Source: Cheiracanthium punctorium (Eukaryota > Arthropoda > Arachnida > Araneae > Cheiracanthiidae). Taken from it: 64,000 nt of DNA. The position numbers and the translations under genes are program-made. Location: positions 62,001 to 126,000 of the forward strand of contig JAWZYV010001774.1 in the NCBI GenBank assembly GCA_038373885.1, read 5' to 3'. Under the pieces are notes generated by a model. It had not been told where the DNA came from, made no database searches, and saw only the letters and a program-made list of their open reading frames with translations. How positions within the stretch are numbered: position 1 is the first letter of the stretch; each line of letters starts with the position of its first letter. Shown in pieces: positions 26,701-38,700 of this stretch.

Positions 26701-29700
26701 CAGAATCTAATTATACAAAATTTGGCGTGGATGTGAAATTTTTAACATACGTGCTAGATTAGACAGTATTTTCCGAAATTCGTAGCCTGTGGGTGGTAGG
26801 AATCCAAACACCCCTTTAGCATACACTGCGTGATCTCAAAGAAAAAAAGAAACATACATAAAATTAAAAAAAAAATGCAAAAACTCAATGCATTTGCCAA
26901 ATGCAAAACTCATAGATGCGTAAATTTTAATTTTAGGACATTTTGAATATCGTCCTGGGTCGATATGTCAAAAAAGGGATCGTGGCGATCTTTCTTGAAT
27001 GAAAAAGTTATTATCCATAAAATTCTTGCTTTAAAATGAATTAATATGAATTCTATATGAATTCTGTCCAAACGTATACGTTTGGACACAGCTTGTTTGT
27101 AATTAATTGTTGAAAATTTATTTATTTAAATTTGCTGTGAAAAACGACATTACTTTCCAGATTAACTAATATTTGTTCAAATTTTCACTCCGATCTTTCT
27201 AACATTATGAATTCGAACATCAATCAAATAACAAACGCAGAAACAGCTTTTCGTTATTATGTATAAGAAAAAACTGTTACATTAACGCGCAATTATTCTT
27301 CATCACATCTAAAAACTGACTGCATAAGTTAAATCGGGATTTTAATAAATTATACACTACATTTTTTCAAAACTTTCTCAAAGGTACTTTCCATTTACTT
27401 TTACAATTTTCAAATTTCTAGTACCACCTGATTCAGAATGCGTTTTAAGCTGGTGCGATGAAGAAGGCAGTCCAATGAAAAACTGGGCACCTGTCAAAGT
27501 CATGAGAGACATCCAGCCTCTACAGTATTACTTAGGAAACATAAAAAATTTCAAGTTCGTCGATATTTTACCTGACGGTGAGCAACCATGTCACAAAAAT
27601 ATTTAAAAAACCTATTATTGTTGAGAAATCCGTTTAACCCTTTAACGCGCAGTGTTCTCGCTCTGGGAACACCCAACTCTGACGTCTTGACTGTTGCCAG
27701 TCACGAAGAATAGATTTGATTTCGATAAAAATAGTTGCGGGTGACATAGCTCCACGAGAATCCTTTACTTTTTAAGCACGTCATTTCCCGCAAAAAAAAT
27801 TGTCTCGGTTATTTTTAACAGCACTGACATCTGCTGAAAAATGGAAGAATGCGATAACAGCTGGATAGATTGCCCAATGCTGAAAAAAGGGCAGCCGTTG
27901 CCATATCTCGACTTGACTACCAGCAAGATGGCGGACGATCGAAACGTTCATCGCGCGCCACAGATCTAGACACCTTTTTTTGACGACAGCTGGCTGTGCG
28001 GCACAGCAAAAAAAGGTCTCTAGGTCTGTGGCGCGCGATGAACGTTTCGATCGTCCGCCATCTTGCTGGTAGTTAAGTCGAGCGATGGCAACGGCTGCCC
28101 TTTTTACACCATTGGGAAAGGGTTGCGCCTCAAAGGGTTAATAGTGTTTTCTGTGTAGGTTATTTTATTTGTATAAGACTAGCAGACCCGGCCACGCGTT
28201 GCTGTGGCTGAGTGATTTAAGCAGGATTTGAAAGACAAAATTTAACACAAATTAACGTAACATTTTAATAACATTTATTTAATAAATACTTTAAATATTT
28301 TAATTTGATATATATACTCTAAATATCTTTAATCGTAATACATCACAGTTGATGTTCAATGAAACGCCAATCGATGTGCAATATTTTTGGTCAATCGGTC
28401 CTTTGTTAATACAAATAAACTTGATGGTCTTCCTACTCGTGAACACGCCACGTATAATTGCCCATGGGAGAAACATGGATTTTCCAAGTCTAAGGCTCAA
28501 ATAGACATTGTTTGGCCTTGAGATTTATTTATAGTCATCGCGAAAGCTAAGCGAATGGGAAACTGTAGTCTTTTAAATGGTATGGGAGAATTGGATGGTA
28601 TCTTCGGAATACGTGGTAACAAAACAATTTCTCCTTTAAACTTTCCTCTCAAAATATTTGCTTCAAGAACATTTCCAGTGATTCTTTTGATCACCAAACG
28701 TGTACCGTTGCATAGTTTAGGAGGGTTTAAATTACACAGTAGAATAATCGGTGATCCAATTTTCAATCGAAGATTGTGTGGTGGCATTCCTGATATGTCT
28801 AAAGAATTTAAAATTTCAATTGGGAAATTCACTGCCTCGATTTCCTTTACAGTAGCATCAATAGACTTAAATGACATTAAATCACCTGGTAATAATTGTT
28901 GTATCTGGTAGTTAATCAGATCAACATCAACATTTTTCGCTGCCAAAATTGCACGATTACTAAGCCAGTCATGATTTAAATAGTTATTTAGTATGTCTGG
29001 GAAGACACTCTCAATCAGTTCATTTTTAGTTTGAACAACAGTACAGAAATTATCTGGCAATCTAATATGTTGAGTATCTTGATGAAATTCTATTTCACCG
29101 TTTCCAAGAGCCAGTAATTGTTTATAAAATTCTTGTGCTATTGGATCATTTTGGAGTTGTACTCGCATGTTTTTTGTCAGTCTGAGTGTTTCAACATTTC
29201 TCCATAAAATTGATTGTTTTAGACATGCATTAATTTCATCTGCAAAAGTAGAGCGAGGAATAACTGTCAACGTTTGCCGGAAATCACCAGATAGTACACC
29301 ACCGAAAAGTCTGTCACTATTGTTTAAATCCTGCATAGTCCTATTTAATGCTTCGAGCGAATGCTTATGAGCCATAGTACACTCATCCCAAATTATGATC
29401 GAAGTCTTCCGTAACACTGCTGCCATTCCGCTTCTTTTTTTGATATTACACATTGCATTTGGATTGTTATGAATATCTAATGGTAGCTTGAAAGCAGAAT
29501 GTGCTGTCCGCCCACCATCCAACAAAGTAGCAGCTATGCCTGATGATGCAACTGCTAATGCAATTTTTTGTAGTGACCGTAGTTTCGCAAGGATGAAAGA
29601 TAACAAATATGTTTTACCGGTCCCACCTGGTGCATCTAAATAGAAAAAACCGCCTTGTTTGGCATCAACAGCCAACATAATTCGATTGCATATGTTCTTC

Positions 29701-32700
29701 TGCTCGTCAGTTAATAATGGTTCATTGTTAGTAACAAATGTATTTAAATCACGATTATTAAATTGTTCTTCTCGCTGCAAATCACTATTTACTATGTCTG
29801 TAGCTGCGCGATTAGGAGATGGAATACCATAATGACTTAAGTGGTGAATTTGAGATCATAATACATAAATCTTCAATCATCATTAAAGCTTCTTTATACA
29901 TATCTTGTGTGAAGTCTAAGTTTGGAGAGTGGTTTATTTGTTTATGTCGGTAGAGTATATCTTCAGTCATGTAGTTCTTATATTTTTCCCACAATGTAGA
30001 TGACTGTGTTGGAAAACATGTCGTGAAAATAATGGCAAATAGTTGACGAATATTACTCGGTGAGGACGTTAAAGCAGCATCAGCAAGTGTCAGATCCCAA
30101 TGGTTGTCATCTTCTAAAAGTTGCAACGCGTGACATGCATCTTTATACGTACTGAACACTTGGCCATTACCTGTTCGTAAAAGTTGAAAACAGATTGGTC
30201 CAGGAACATTCACCAACAATAAACGCTGAAAAAAGCATTCACGTTGTTTTGGATGTACATAAAGTCGTCCCAGTGTCTTAGCTTTAAATATGCCTGCAAT
30301 TGAAGGATGTGGTTCTCCCATTTTACGTGGTTCCCATTTTTTAGCTGACGTGTTCCATGTAAAATAGCATGGAATATCAGTGTATAATAGTGTTTTTGCG
30401 AATTGACCATACACATCAGTTTTTTGGCAAAGAGTGAAAAATTCGGTTAGTGTCGTTTTTGGTGGTTCACATGCTCTTTGGAGAATATTTTCTTCAGTGA
30501 AATACACACGTTGTCCATTTTTAAGATGCACTGCAAGATGTTGTATAGCAGGTTCTCTGTGGTGTATGGGAAGCTAAGTATGCGCCAGATAGCTTCATTG
30601 CTGCTAATGTATCTACCCATTTGGTAGCGTGCTATTTCATCATTTTCGTTTATATTTTGTACTCCAAATACGGCCAAATCACTGCCCTTATTAACGTACT
30701 TGCAAATATACTTGATGGATTTCACAGAACTGCAAAGCTCAACATTAATATGAGCCTTGTACATTTTGGAGAGTAGTGGTGAGTGTGGTACTACCCATTG
30801 ATTGTCAATTTCTAATTGGTTAGAATTTGAAGTTCTCATTTTATATGTATGACCACCATTATCAGCGTTTCTGCGGCGATACAATGGATAACCATCAATA
30901 TCATTAATGGTATCATTTGTGAATTTCTTAGGAAAATGTTTCTTACATTTCCCATTTTCCATGCATGGTGATGTCATGTTAAACGCTCCACACGGTCCAT
31001 GAATCATATGACTTGTAAAAATATTAAATAATTCTTGATCAATTGAAGAATCTGGAATTTCGGCTGAAATAATTTGATCAATTTCCTCTGGACGAATTTT
31101 ATCTTCAAGCCAAATTAAAATGTGAGCATGAGATAAGCCTCGTTTCTGCCACTCAATTGAATACAACCAACAACACGTTTTGCCGAAAACTGAATATTTT
31201 ACTATAAAATCAATCAAAGATTTCAACTTCTGTTTAAACACTCGTGCAGTAATATCGTGACGATGTATTGATTGTTGACCTGGTAATAGTAAAGATTGGA
31301 TTTCCTACCAATTTGGATTACACATAAATGTTATAAACAAATCTGGACGACCGTAATGACGTACATAAGTCATTGCATCCTGTATGTATTCTTGCATGTT
31401 TCGTGGGCTACCTATGTAGCTGGAAGGTAAAATAACAGCACTGCCGATTTCATTGGTGTTTAAATTTCCATCGACGTTTCCAACAATAGCATCTCGTAAG
31501 TGAATGTAATCCTCTGATCGTAGTTTAGCTTGGTTAAACCGAATGAATCGCAAACGTTCGCTTTCAATCTTAGCAAACATATCCACAACGTATTGATGAT
31601 ACAATTGGCGATATCGAAGGATATAGTTGTCCTGATTGTGTCTAATCATTAATCGATACGCATAGTAGTTCATTGAGCTAACCTTTTTATTTAATTCATT
31701 ACCATTGACTGGATCACACTGTTTAATGTTGATATGATATTCATCTTGTCCTTGCCAGAATATCAGTGGGTACTGGAGTGCATCGTACGAACGGTGTAAA
31801 TCTGAAATTCTACTTACTGAATTTTCTCGGCGTATAATTTTTATGGATCTGTTGTCAACTGGATCACCGACCATAATAATAGCAACTTCATCAACGGTTG
31901 GTGCATTGAAACTCCCGGCGTGTTCTCCCAAAGGTACTTTGTCCGCTTTGATGACAATTTGATAATTGTCACTTTTTAATTGTGGTGACACTCTTTTAAA
32001 CAATTGAACCAATTGATTACTGTTCTCCAAAAATAATTCTAATGACAATACAATTGCTCTCTCTTCTGCTTGTTCAATGAAATTATACTGGCATCGAGTT
32101 GTTACACGTTCTTCGCAATTGCCCATAAAATAGATCTGAAGAAATTTTGGATCTTCATTTGACATTGGCATCAATTACCCAATTTTATGGTATACCTGGC
32201 CTTGAATTTTGAATGTTGTCTCAAAATTACGACCATCAGATGACAAATCACAAACTTTGGATGCTCCAAACGACGTCATTTGGAAGCAAGAATTAAATTT
32301 TCGTGTCTTACGCAAAAATAATTTTGATTCATTTGAAATGCCAGAAAGAAGGGATTTCAAAGGTTCAGGTGGAGTAGGGAGTGGTGACAATACATCTTTT
32401 CCTGATGCGCAACACATGCCGGGTGTTTCATTGCGAAATTTTAACGCCTGACAATAATTGCATGTTTTGTCCATCGCACCAATAGTAACCTTGGAATCAG
32501 CTGAGCAATTGATGTCTGGTTCATAATTAAATGCAAGACGAACAAATGATCCACGTGTTACTGCGCGGTTGGTCCGATGATTTTCTCGGATTTGTTCTCT
32601 AAATGAATCTATGTGTTGTTTACGTGCCACCCTGGTTCTCAATGCATTTTCTTGTCAACGATTATCACGCTGTTCTCGTGATTCTCGTGCACAAATTTCA

Positions 32701-35700
32701 GCTGTGTGAATTCTTTGAGCTGCATTTCTTTCTGCTCTCTGTTCGACTGATTCATGAGCTCTTTCAATACGTGCATATCGAGTCTTCTTGCTACGGGCAG
32801 TAAGGTTAGATTTTTTGGGTCGCATATTACTAAAAATAGTGCGTGGTGTAGGCAAAATAAGACATGTATAGTGTGTAGTCTAAGAAACTATATCACATTA
32901 AGGTTTGGCGCCATCTATGAGATGCAAAGGACAATGTTTTACAGTTCTCTGTAAAGAAATTCTCTTAAGGCGCCATCTGTTCCAGACTTACGGAACCTAC
33001 GATTAATAACAACAATCAACGTAATCAGAATATCAGTTGACCCGTTTTTGAGTTATTTCGGAACATACACACGGACACTGGATTTTTATATATTAAGATA
33101 AGATAAGATATATGAAAATATATAATACGTTCTTTTAGGTTTCTTCCTCTGTAAAATGAGTATTTTTCTGTAAATAAAACATACGCAAATGATAAGATGT
33201 CGTTTAAAGCAAGAACTGTTAAACTGTTCTTTTTTTTCAAAACAATAAAAAAGTTATTTCGGTTGCCAGTTTCGGAAAAAATAAAATAAAACGCTTTTAT
33301 CCCTTTAGAAGCAGACGATAAGCTATGAGTTGAGTATTTCAATATCGCAGATGTTATTAATTTTCTTCGTAGTAATGTTCCAATATTTTTGGCCGTGTTC
33401 GTGACTGCCGGTTTGGATAAACACTTTTTCTTGAATTTATGCAGTACACAAATACATATTAAACTACAGTTGTACATAAAGAAATTCTCTTAAGGCGCTA
33501 TCTGTTCCAGACTTATGGAACCTACGATTAATAACAACAATCAACGTTGATGATCAGTTTTTTATTAATTATTAATTATTGAGACCATTAATTTGAATAA
33601 TAACTATCCTATTATCTAAGTTGGACCAAATTACATATATATGCCAACTTTCATGAATATCAGTTAACCCGTTTTTGAGTTATTTCGGAACATACACACG
33701 GACACTGGATTTTTATATATTAAGAAGAAGAAAGAAGATCTTATGGTAAGGGAAATAGGTTTAATAGAGAGAGAGGAGATGTGCATTATAAAACGGGTTA
33801 AATATTACCAATAAATTTGAAACATGCTCAACTGATTTCTTGAGCCTCAATTAACCCAAATATGAAATATCATTGTTTTACTGTGAAAAGCCTGCTATTA
33901 TCCAAAGGGACTGTATTATAATAATCAACTCCGCCTTTAGAATACTAAATAAAATAAAAGGCAAAATATGGTCCCTTGAGGTTCGATTTTAACTATATCA
34001 GCTTGTATTTTCAAAGCTACTAGTACAAATAGAGCCAAGATTTATTCTCGGAAGTTTCAAAGTATACCCTTTCTAATAAAAATAAAATTTATCTATGTTT
34101 CTAATTACTGTTTTTGAACTTAGTCATTTATAACTAATTTTTTAAAAATGCAATACAAAAAAAGTAGATATCGATATTTTAGGGATTTTTTAAATTATAT
34201 TTTGTGAAATGAAATACACTGTTCACCAATAAGTAATTGGACACCTGTGATAAAAGAGATAAACTCAATTTATTCACATTAAATAATTGGCAGAGCCTCC
34301 ACCTGAGGTAATTACAACCTAACCCTCTGGGGAAATGCTTTTCACAAGTGTTTGGATGATGAATAGTATTATTTTCTTTCACTCGGCTTTGAGAAGACAT
34401 GTAAGTTCTTTCACCGATTTTTGACGGGTGCTGCACCGTTTAATTCGGCCATGCAACTCGTCCCAGAGGTTTTCTATAAGATTCAAGTCTGGACTCTTGG
34501 TAGGCCAGTCCACTCGGATCACCCTATTGTCATCATGCCGATCCATGGTGGACCTCAAAACATGACAAGTGGTGTTGTCACCCTATTGCCATCATGCCGA
34601 TCCATGGTGGACCTCAAAACATGACAAGTGGTGTTGTCATCCTGGAAGTAATAATGATCCAAACCGTAGAAATTGCTACAGCGTAGGAAGCACATTTTTG
34701 TCTAGAATAGTGGAGTGAAAGTCGACATTGAGCTTACCATGAATTGGATCAAGGGTCCCAGTCCTTACCACGAGAAACATCCACCGAATAGTTCACCTTG
34801 CCTAAACTTTATTATAGATGCAACACATTCTGGCAAAAGGAGTTCTCCAGGCATGAGTTATAACCCAGACTCTGCCATCCGACTGATTGAACCTTGATTC
34901 ACCACTCCAGACAACCTGTTTTTACTCATCTATGGTCCAATTTTGACGTACCTTGCACACCTCAACCGAGAAGCGTGGTTGGATTTTGTATTGAAAGGCT
35001 TATGGGTGGCAGCACGGCCTGAAAATCCCACTCACCTTCCACTTCTTAATCAGCCACTGTCGATTTTGGAATGTTTAACTTACTAGATATGTCCCTTAAG
35101 GATCGCCCGTTTATATGATATCCGACAACTACGCCTTTCTTAAAGTAAGACAGCTCTTGATTCCGTGGCATCTTACATACGACAAATGGCAATGCTGTTT
35201 CCTACACGATATTTAAGTACAGAAGGCGTGACGTAGATCACGATCTCAGATATCCTCATTTGCATAGGTGCCCAAATACTTATTGGTAGATTGTGTACGT
35301 CCAATATAGTGATGGGCATGAGACGAACACAATTCCCATCTCGTCTTGCAAAATAGCTGAAAATATTTCTCTCATCTTGCAAAAATTAGTCTCCCATCCA
35401 TCCCTAATTCAATAATTTAGAAGCTATGGCTTAAAATTTAAAAAATTTTCTTTAACATAAGAGAGGTCGTTATCAAATGAAAATCTAGGATCGTCATTTA
35501 ACTTTCAATTGGGTGAATGAATCTCATAGATTCCGTTTTAATATGTAGATGACCTAACAAGAAAGTTTTTACATGAAATAATAAAGTGTTTTTACTAAAG
35601 TAAAACGATTAGGTACTTTGGTCAGTATTTTACATTAAGCCCCAAACTCCAATTTTCTTTGAGATATTTTCGGCGGGAGGCTCTATAAATTTAAAGATCA

Positions 35701-38700
35701 ACAGCAAGAGTCGTCCTAACTAATTAAACGGGCACTAATAGATTTAAGATGATGCAAGAGTACATATGAGTAGAATTTTTACTAGTAGAAGTAGCAGTTT
35801 CATAGTGCTTTGAGAACATATTGGAATAGAACGAATTCTCGTTAGTGAAAAACAAATCATACCTTTGAGCTTGCGCAAAAGCTGAGAGGGGCATTCAAAC
35901 ACCAAAGTTCGGAAGTAAAAATAGGCACAGAAATTGAATCTTTACTGTCGTGTCTTTGCTACGAGATTAACCAAATGATTAACAAAAACGTGTTAATAAT
36001 TCAGTATTGGTAATGTTTCATTAATCAACGTACTCACCATGATTTATTTTTGTTTTATCTTTTGCCTTTCTTTGTATAAATATTTAAGGTTTCATGTAAA
36101 TCATATTTAGCATTTTTTAACGTAAATAATGAAACATGCCATTAAACTATTTTATTTTTCTCTAAAAATGCTCTATTTTGTGCGTGTGTTAATTATCTGT
36201 TAATGCTTTATAGCTAACTACACAAGTCTGACTATTGGTCTAGCCTTTGATCGGAGACTCATTGGAAGCTTGATCAATACGTACATCCCGTCGACTCTCA
36301 TTGTTTCCATGAGTTTTGTAAGCTTCTGGCTAGGTGTCGATGCAGTTCCAGCAAGAGTTGGCCTCAGCGTGACGTCACTTTTAACACTTTGTACACAGGT
36401 ACTTTTAAAAGCTTTGCAAGAAGTTGATGCTATATTTTGGTGATTCATCTGTGAATAAAAAATTACCAAATTGATACATGAATAACTAAATCTGATTTTT
36501 AATTTATACGTCTTCAAAATAAATAAAATTGGGCAGACATTTTAACATTAATAAGCCTAGAATCGGACTCATGCAATATAACGCGATTTTTTTACCCCCT
36601 TTTTTTTCTGAAAGAACTCCTTTTATCTTAAAACCATCGGGTTCTCGAGATCCACTTTTATAAAAAACCCTAGGTGTACTTGAAAATTCACCCTGTGTTA
36701 AAGTTATGAGTGCTTTAAATAATTCTATTGATAAAGGGCTCAAGAAATTAAGCAAGAGACCTAAAATTGTTAGTCTTCTGAGTAACTGGGATCCACAAAA
36801 TTAAGAAATCAGTGTGACCCTTGTAAGGAATGTATCAAAACTATTTAAAATATGTGGAAGCATTACAGTACCCAAGTGGAAATGCCAAGTGATGGAATTC
36901 AGCAAAACCGTTGTAGATATAAAAAGCGATTAGAATATACTATTGAAATTATCTCATCGTTATTTGGCAACAAAATCATATTTTCTTGTCACCTTCGAAT
37001 AAATGCACTTAGTCACTGACGAAAGTTTCTGTTTTCTGACACGCAGTAAATGCTTCGTAGCTTTCGTAGCTCTTCACCTAACTGTTTACGCATTTTCATC
37101 CTTTGACTATTTATTTATTTCAAAGGTTGGTCGCATACCATATTGAAAGAAGATTAAAAACAAAAGCCATTTGAGGTGACATTTGATAGTGTCCGACGAA
37201 CTAACAAAATACATGAAAAAAATTACAATACGTTTTAATTGTAGATTGTAAAATATACGTAGAAATAATATATTTCTTTAAACTATCCTAGCACATTTCT
37301 GATAAATGACCATCCGCTTGCATGTATAACACTGAAAAAGAAACAAATGTAACTATACAAAGATGTTGATTACAGAGGATGTCACTCATTAATCTGAACT
37401 TTCGTACGAATATCAACTTATTTAGCTGGACTTTATATCTAAAGCTCTACGACAAGCCCTTCAGCTGCTTCAGACTTATAGCAAACCCTTCAGAGATTAT
37501 CATATGATTTCTTATTCAACCTACACTTGCTCCAAACAGTGTTATGAATTTAACTACATGATCTTCTCTGTATTAAGTATATATATCATGTAACATTTTT
37601 TTCGTCTTATCATAAGTGCGAATAATCTATGTTTTATTTTCCCAACGTCTACAGACGCAGCAGTACCAGTCCCAGCTTCCTCCAGTCAATTACATTAAAG
37701 CAATGGATATCTGGCTTTTTATGTGCATATTTCTCGTTTTTTCAACACTCCTGGAATTCGCTTTTGCTTACAACTCAGAGGAAGCGAAAAGAAATCATGA
37801 GAAAGAAAAAAGAAATAATCGAGTTGTAAGTTTTATCTTTCAACCTATCTCACACTTTCCTTTACGGATCTCACATAATTTTAAATTTTATGTCCTTGGC
37901 TAAAAAATGTCAATTAAGCATGTCAGTCATAGATGCTTAAAATTTTTTTCAAAAATTCTTGGTAAAGCACTACACTGGACTGGGCACTAGTTTAAATATA
38001 TAAAAGAAGTAAAATTACATTTAAAGTTGTAAATTTCATTACCAAGGATACCCTAAACTTCAGTCTTTATTACTTGAACCTCTGTTTAAAAAGATTTTAA
38101 ATTCAAAAAGTCAAAACAAAAACAACAATTATCAAGGTAATTTGATTTATCTATTTTCAATACATGTGGAGCATTACTCATTATTAGAGAAAAATCTATT
38201 ATTTTTTTTTAATTTAAAATTTGTTCCTAGAGGTAACTGTCATTACCAAGGTGTGTACGTTTGATTTATTTTAGTTGTTTATTAGATGGCATTGCCATAG
38301 TTATTGAACTCTTATATAACAGGAACATATGTTCTTACAAGCAGACTATGTCTGTTTTATGTGTGTACTGCACTTTTATTTTTGTGTTATTACAATATTA
38401 ATTTTAATCTCCATGATCTATCTTCATCTAAAAAAAAATCATTAAAAAAAAATATTTTTCTCTCGGATAAAATTATCTTTTCAGGAAGCGCTGAACAATC
38501 CTCAGTCCAGATTTTCCTGGACTTTGCGTGACGCATCTAAACGTAAAAGAAGTGCTTCCAGAAGAAAATCCAGCTGGAGTTCTGAAGGGAGTTTGAACTC
38601 TCAGGAGCCTTCGAAATTTTGGCAGCTCTTTGAAAGCCGCTGGGAAAAATGGAAGCGGAAGCGAATCGACGAACACTGCCAAATTTTGTATCCCATGTTC

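Larger units (their letters stand above)
28353..32825 (-). pseudogene. Helitron Rep-helicase protein (RepHel), broken
   Basis: In order from the start near 32825: basic N-terminus (MRPKKSNLTARSKKTRYAR), a C..C-type segment (NYCQALKF), the helitron-like N domain (RLMIRHNQDNYILRYRQLYH), the HUH nuclease motif GLSHAHILIWLE, the catalytic-tyrosine motif KYICKYVNKG, then the Pif1-like helicase with Walker A APGGTGKTY, Walker B IIIWDECTM, SGDFRQTLTVIP (Ser for the usual Gly) and AMTINKSQGQT. In-frame stops at about 32652, 32172, 31302 and 28494, and frameshifts near 30570 and 29855, break the frame. After the last stop the end of the helicase (ENPCFSHGQLYVACSRVG) is still readable down to 28353. 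Rolling-circle transposition is the known role of the family; this copy cannot encode it. Confidence 0.92.
28179..33098 (-). mobile_element. Autonomous-type Helitron, decayed
   Basis: Read on the minus strand, it starts TCTTAATATATAAAAATCC after an A (33098) and ends with a hairpin (GCCACAGCAACGCGTGGC, 18 bases) plus CTAG at 28179 before a T, the canonical Helitron ends. It spans about 4.9 kb and encodes one Rep-helicase protein, now broken by four stops and two frameshifts. It is inserted antisense in intron 6 of the channel gene, where it makes up most of the intron's length. Confidence 0.9.

Noticed and set aside
28497..29780. Host Pif1 helicase gene
   Set aside because: It is continuous with the HUH Rep domain and lies between Helitron ends, so it is part of the transposon.
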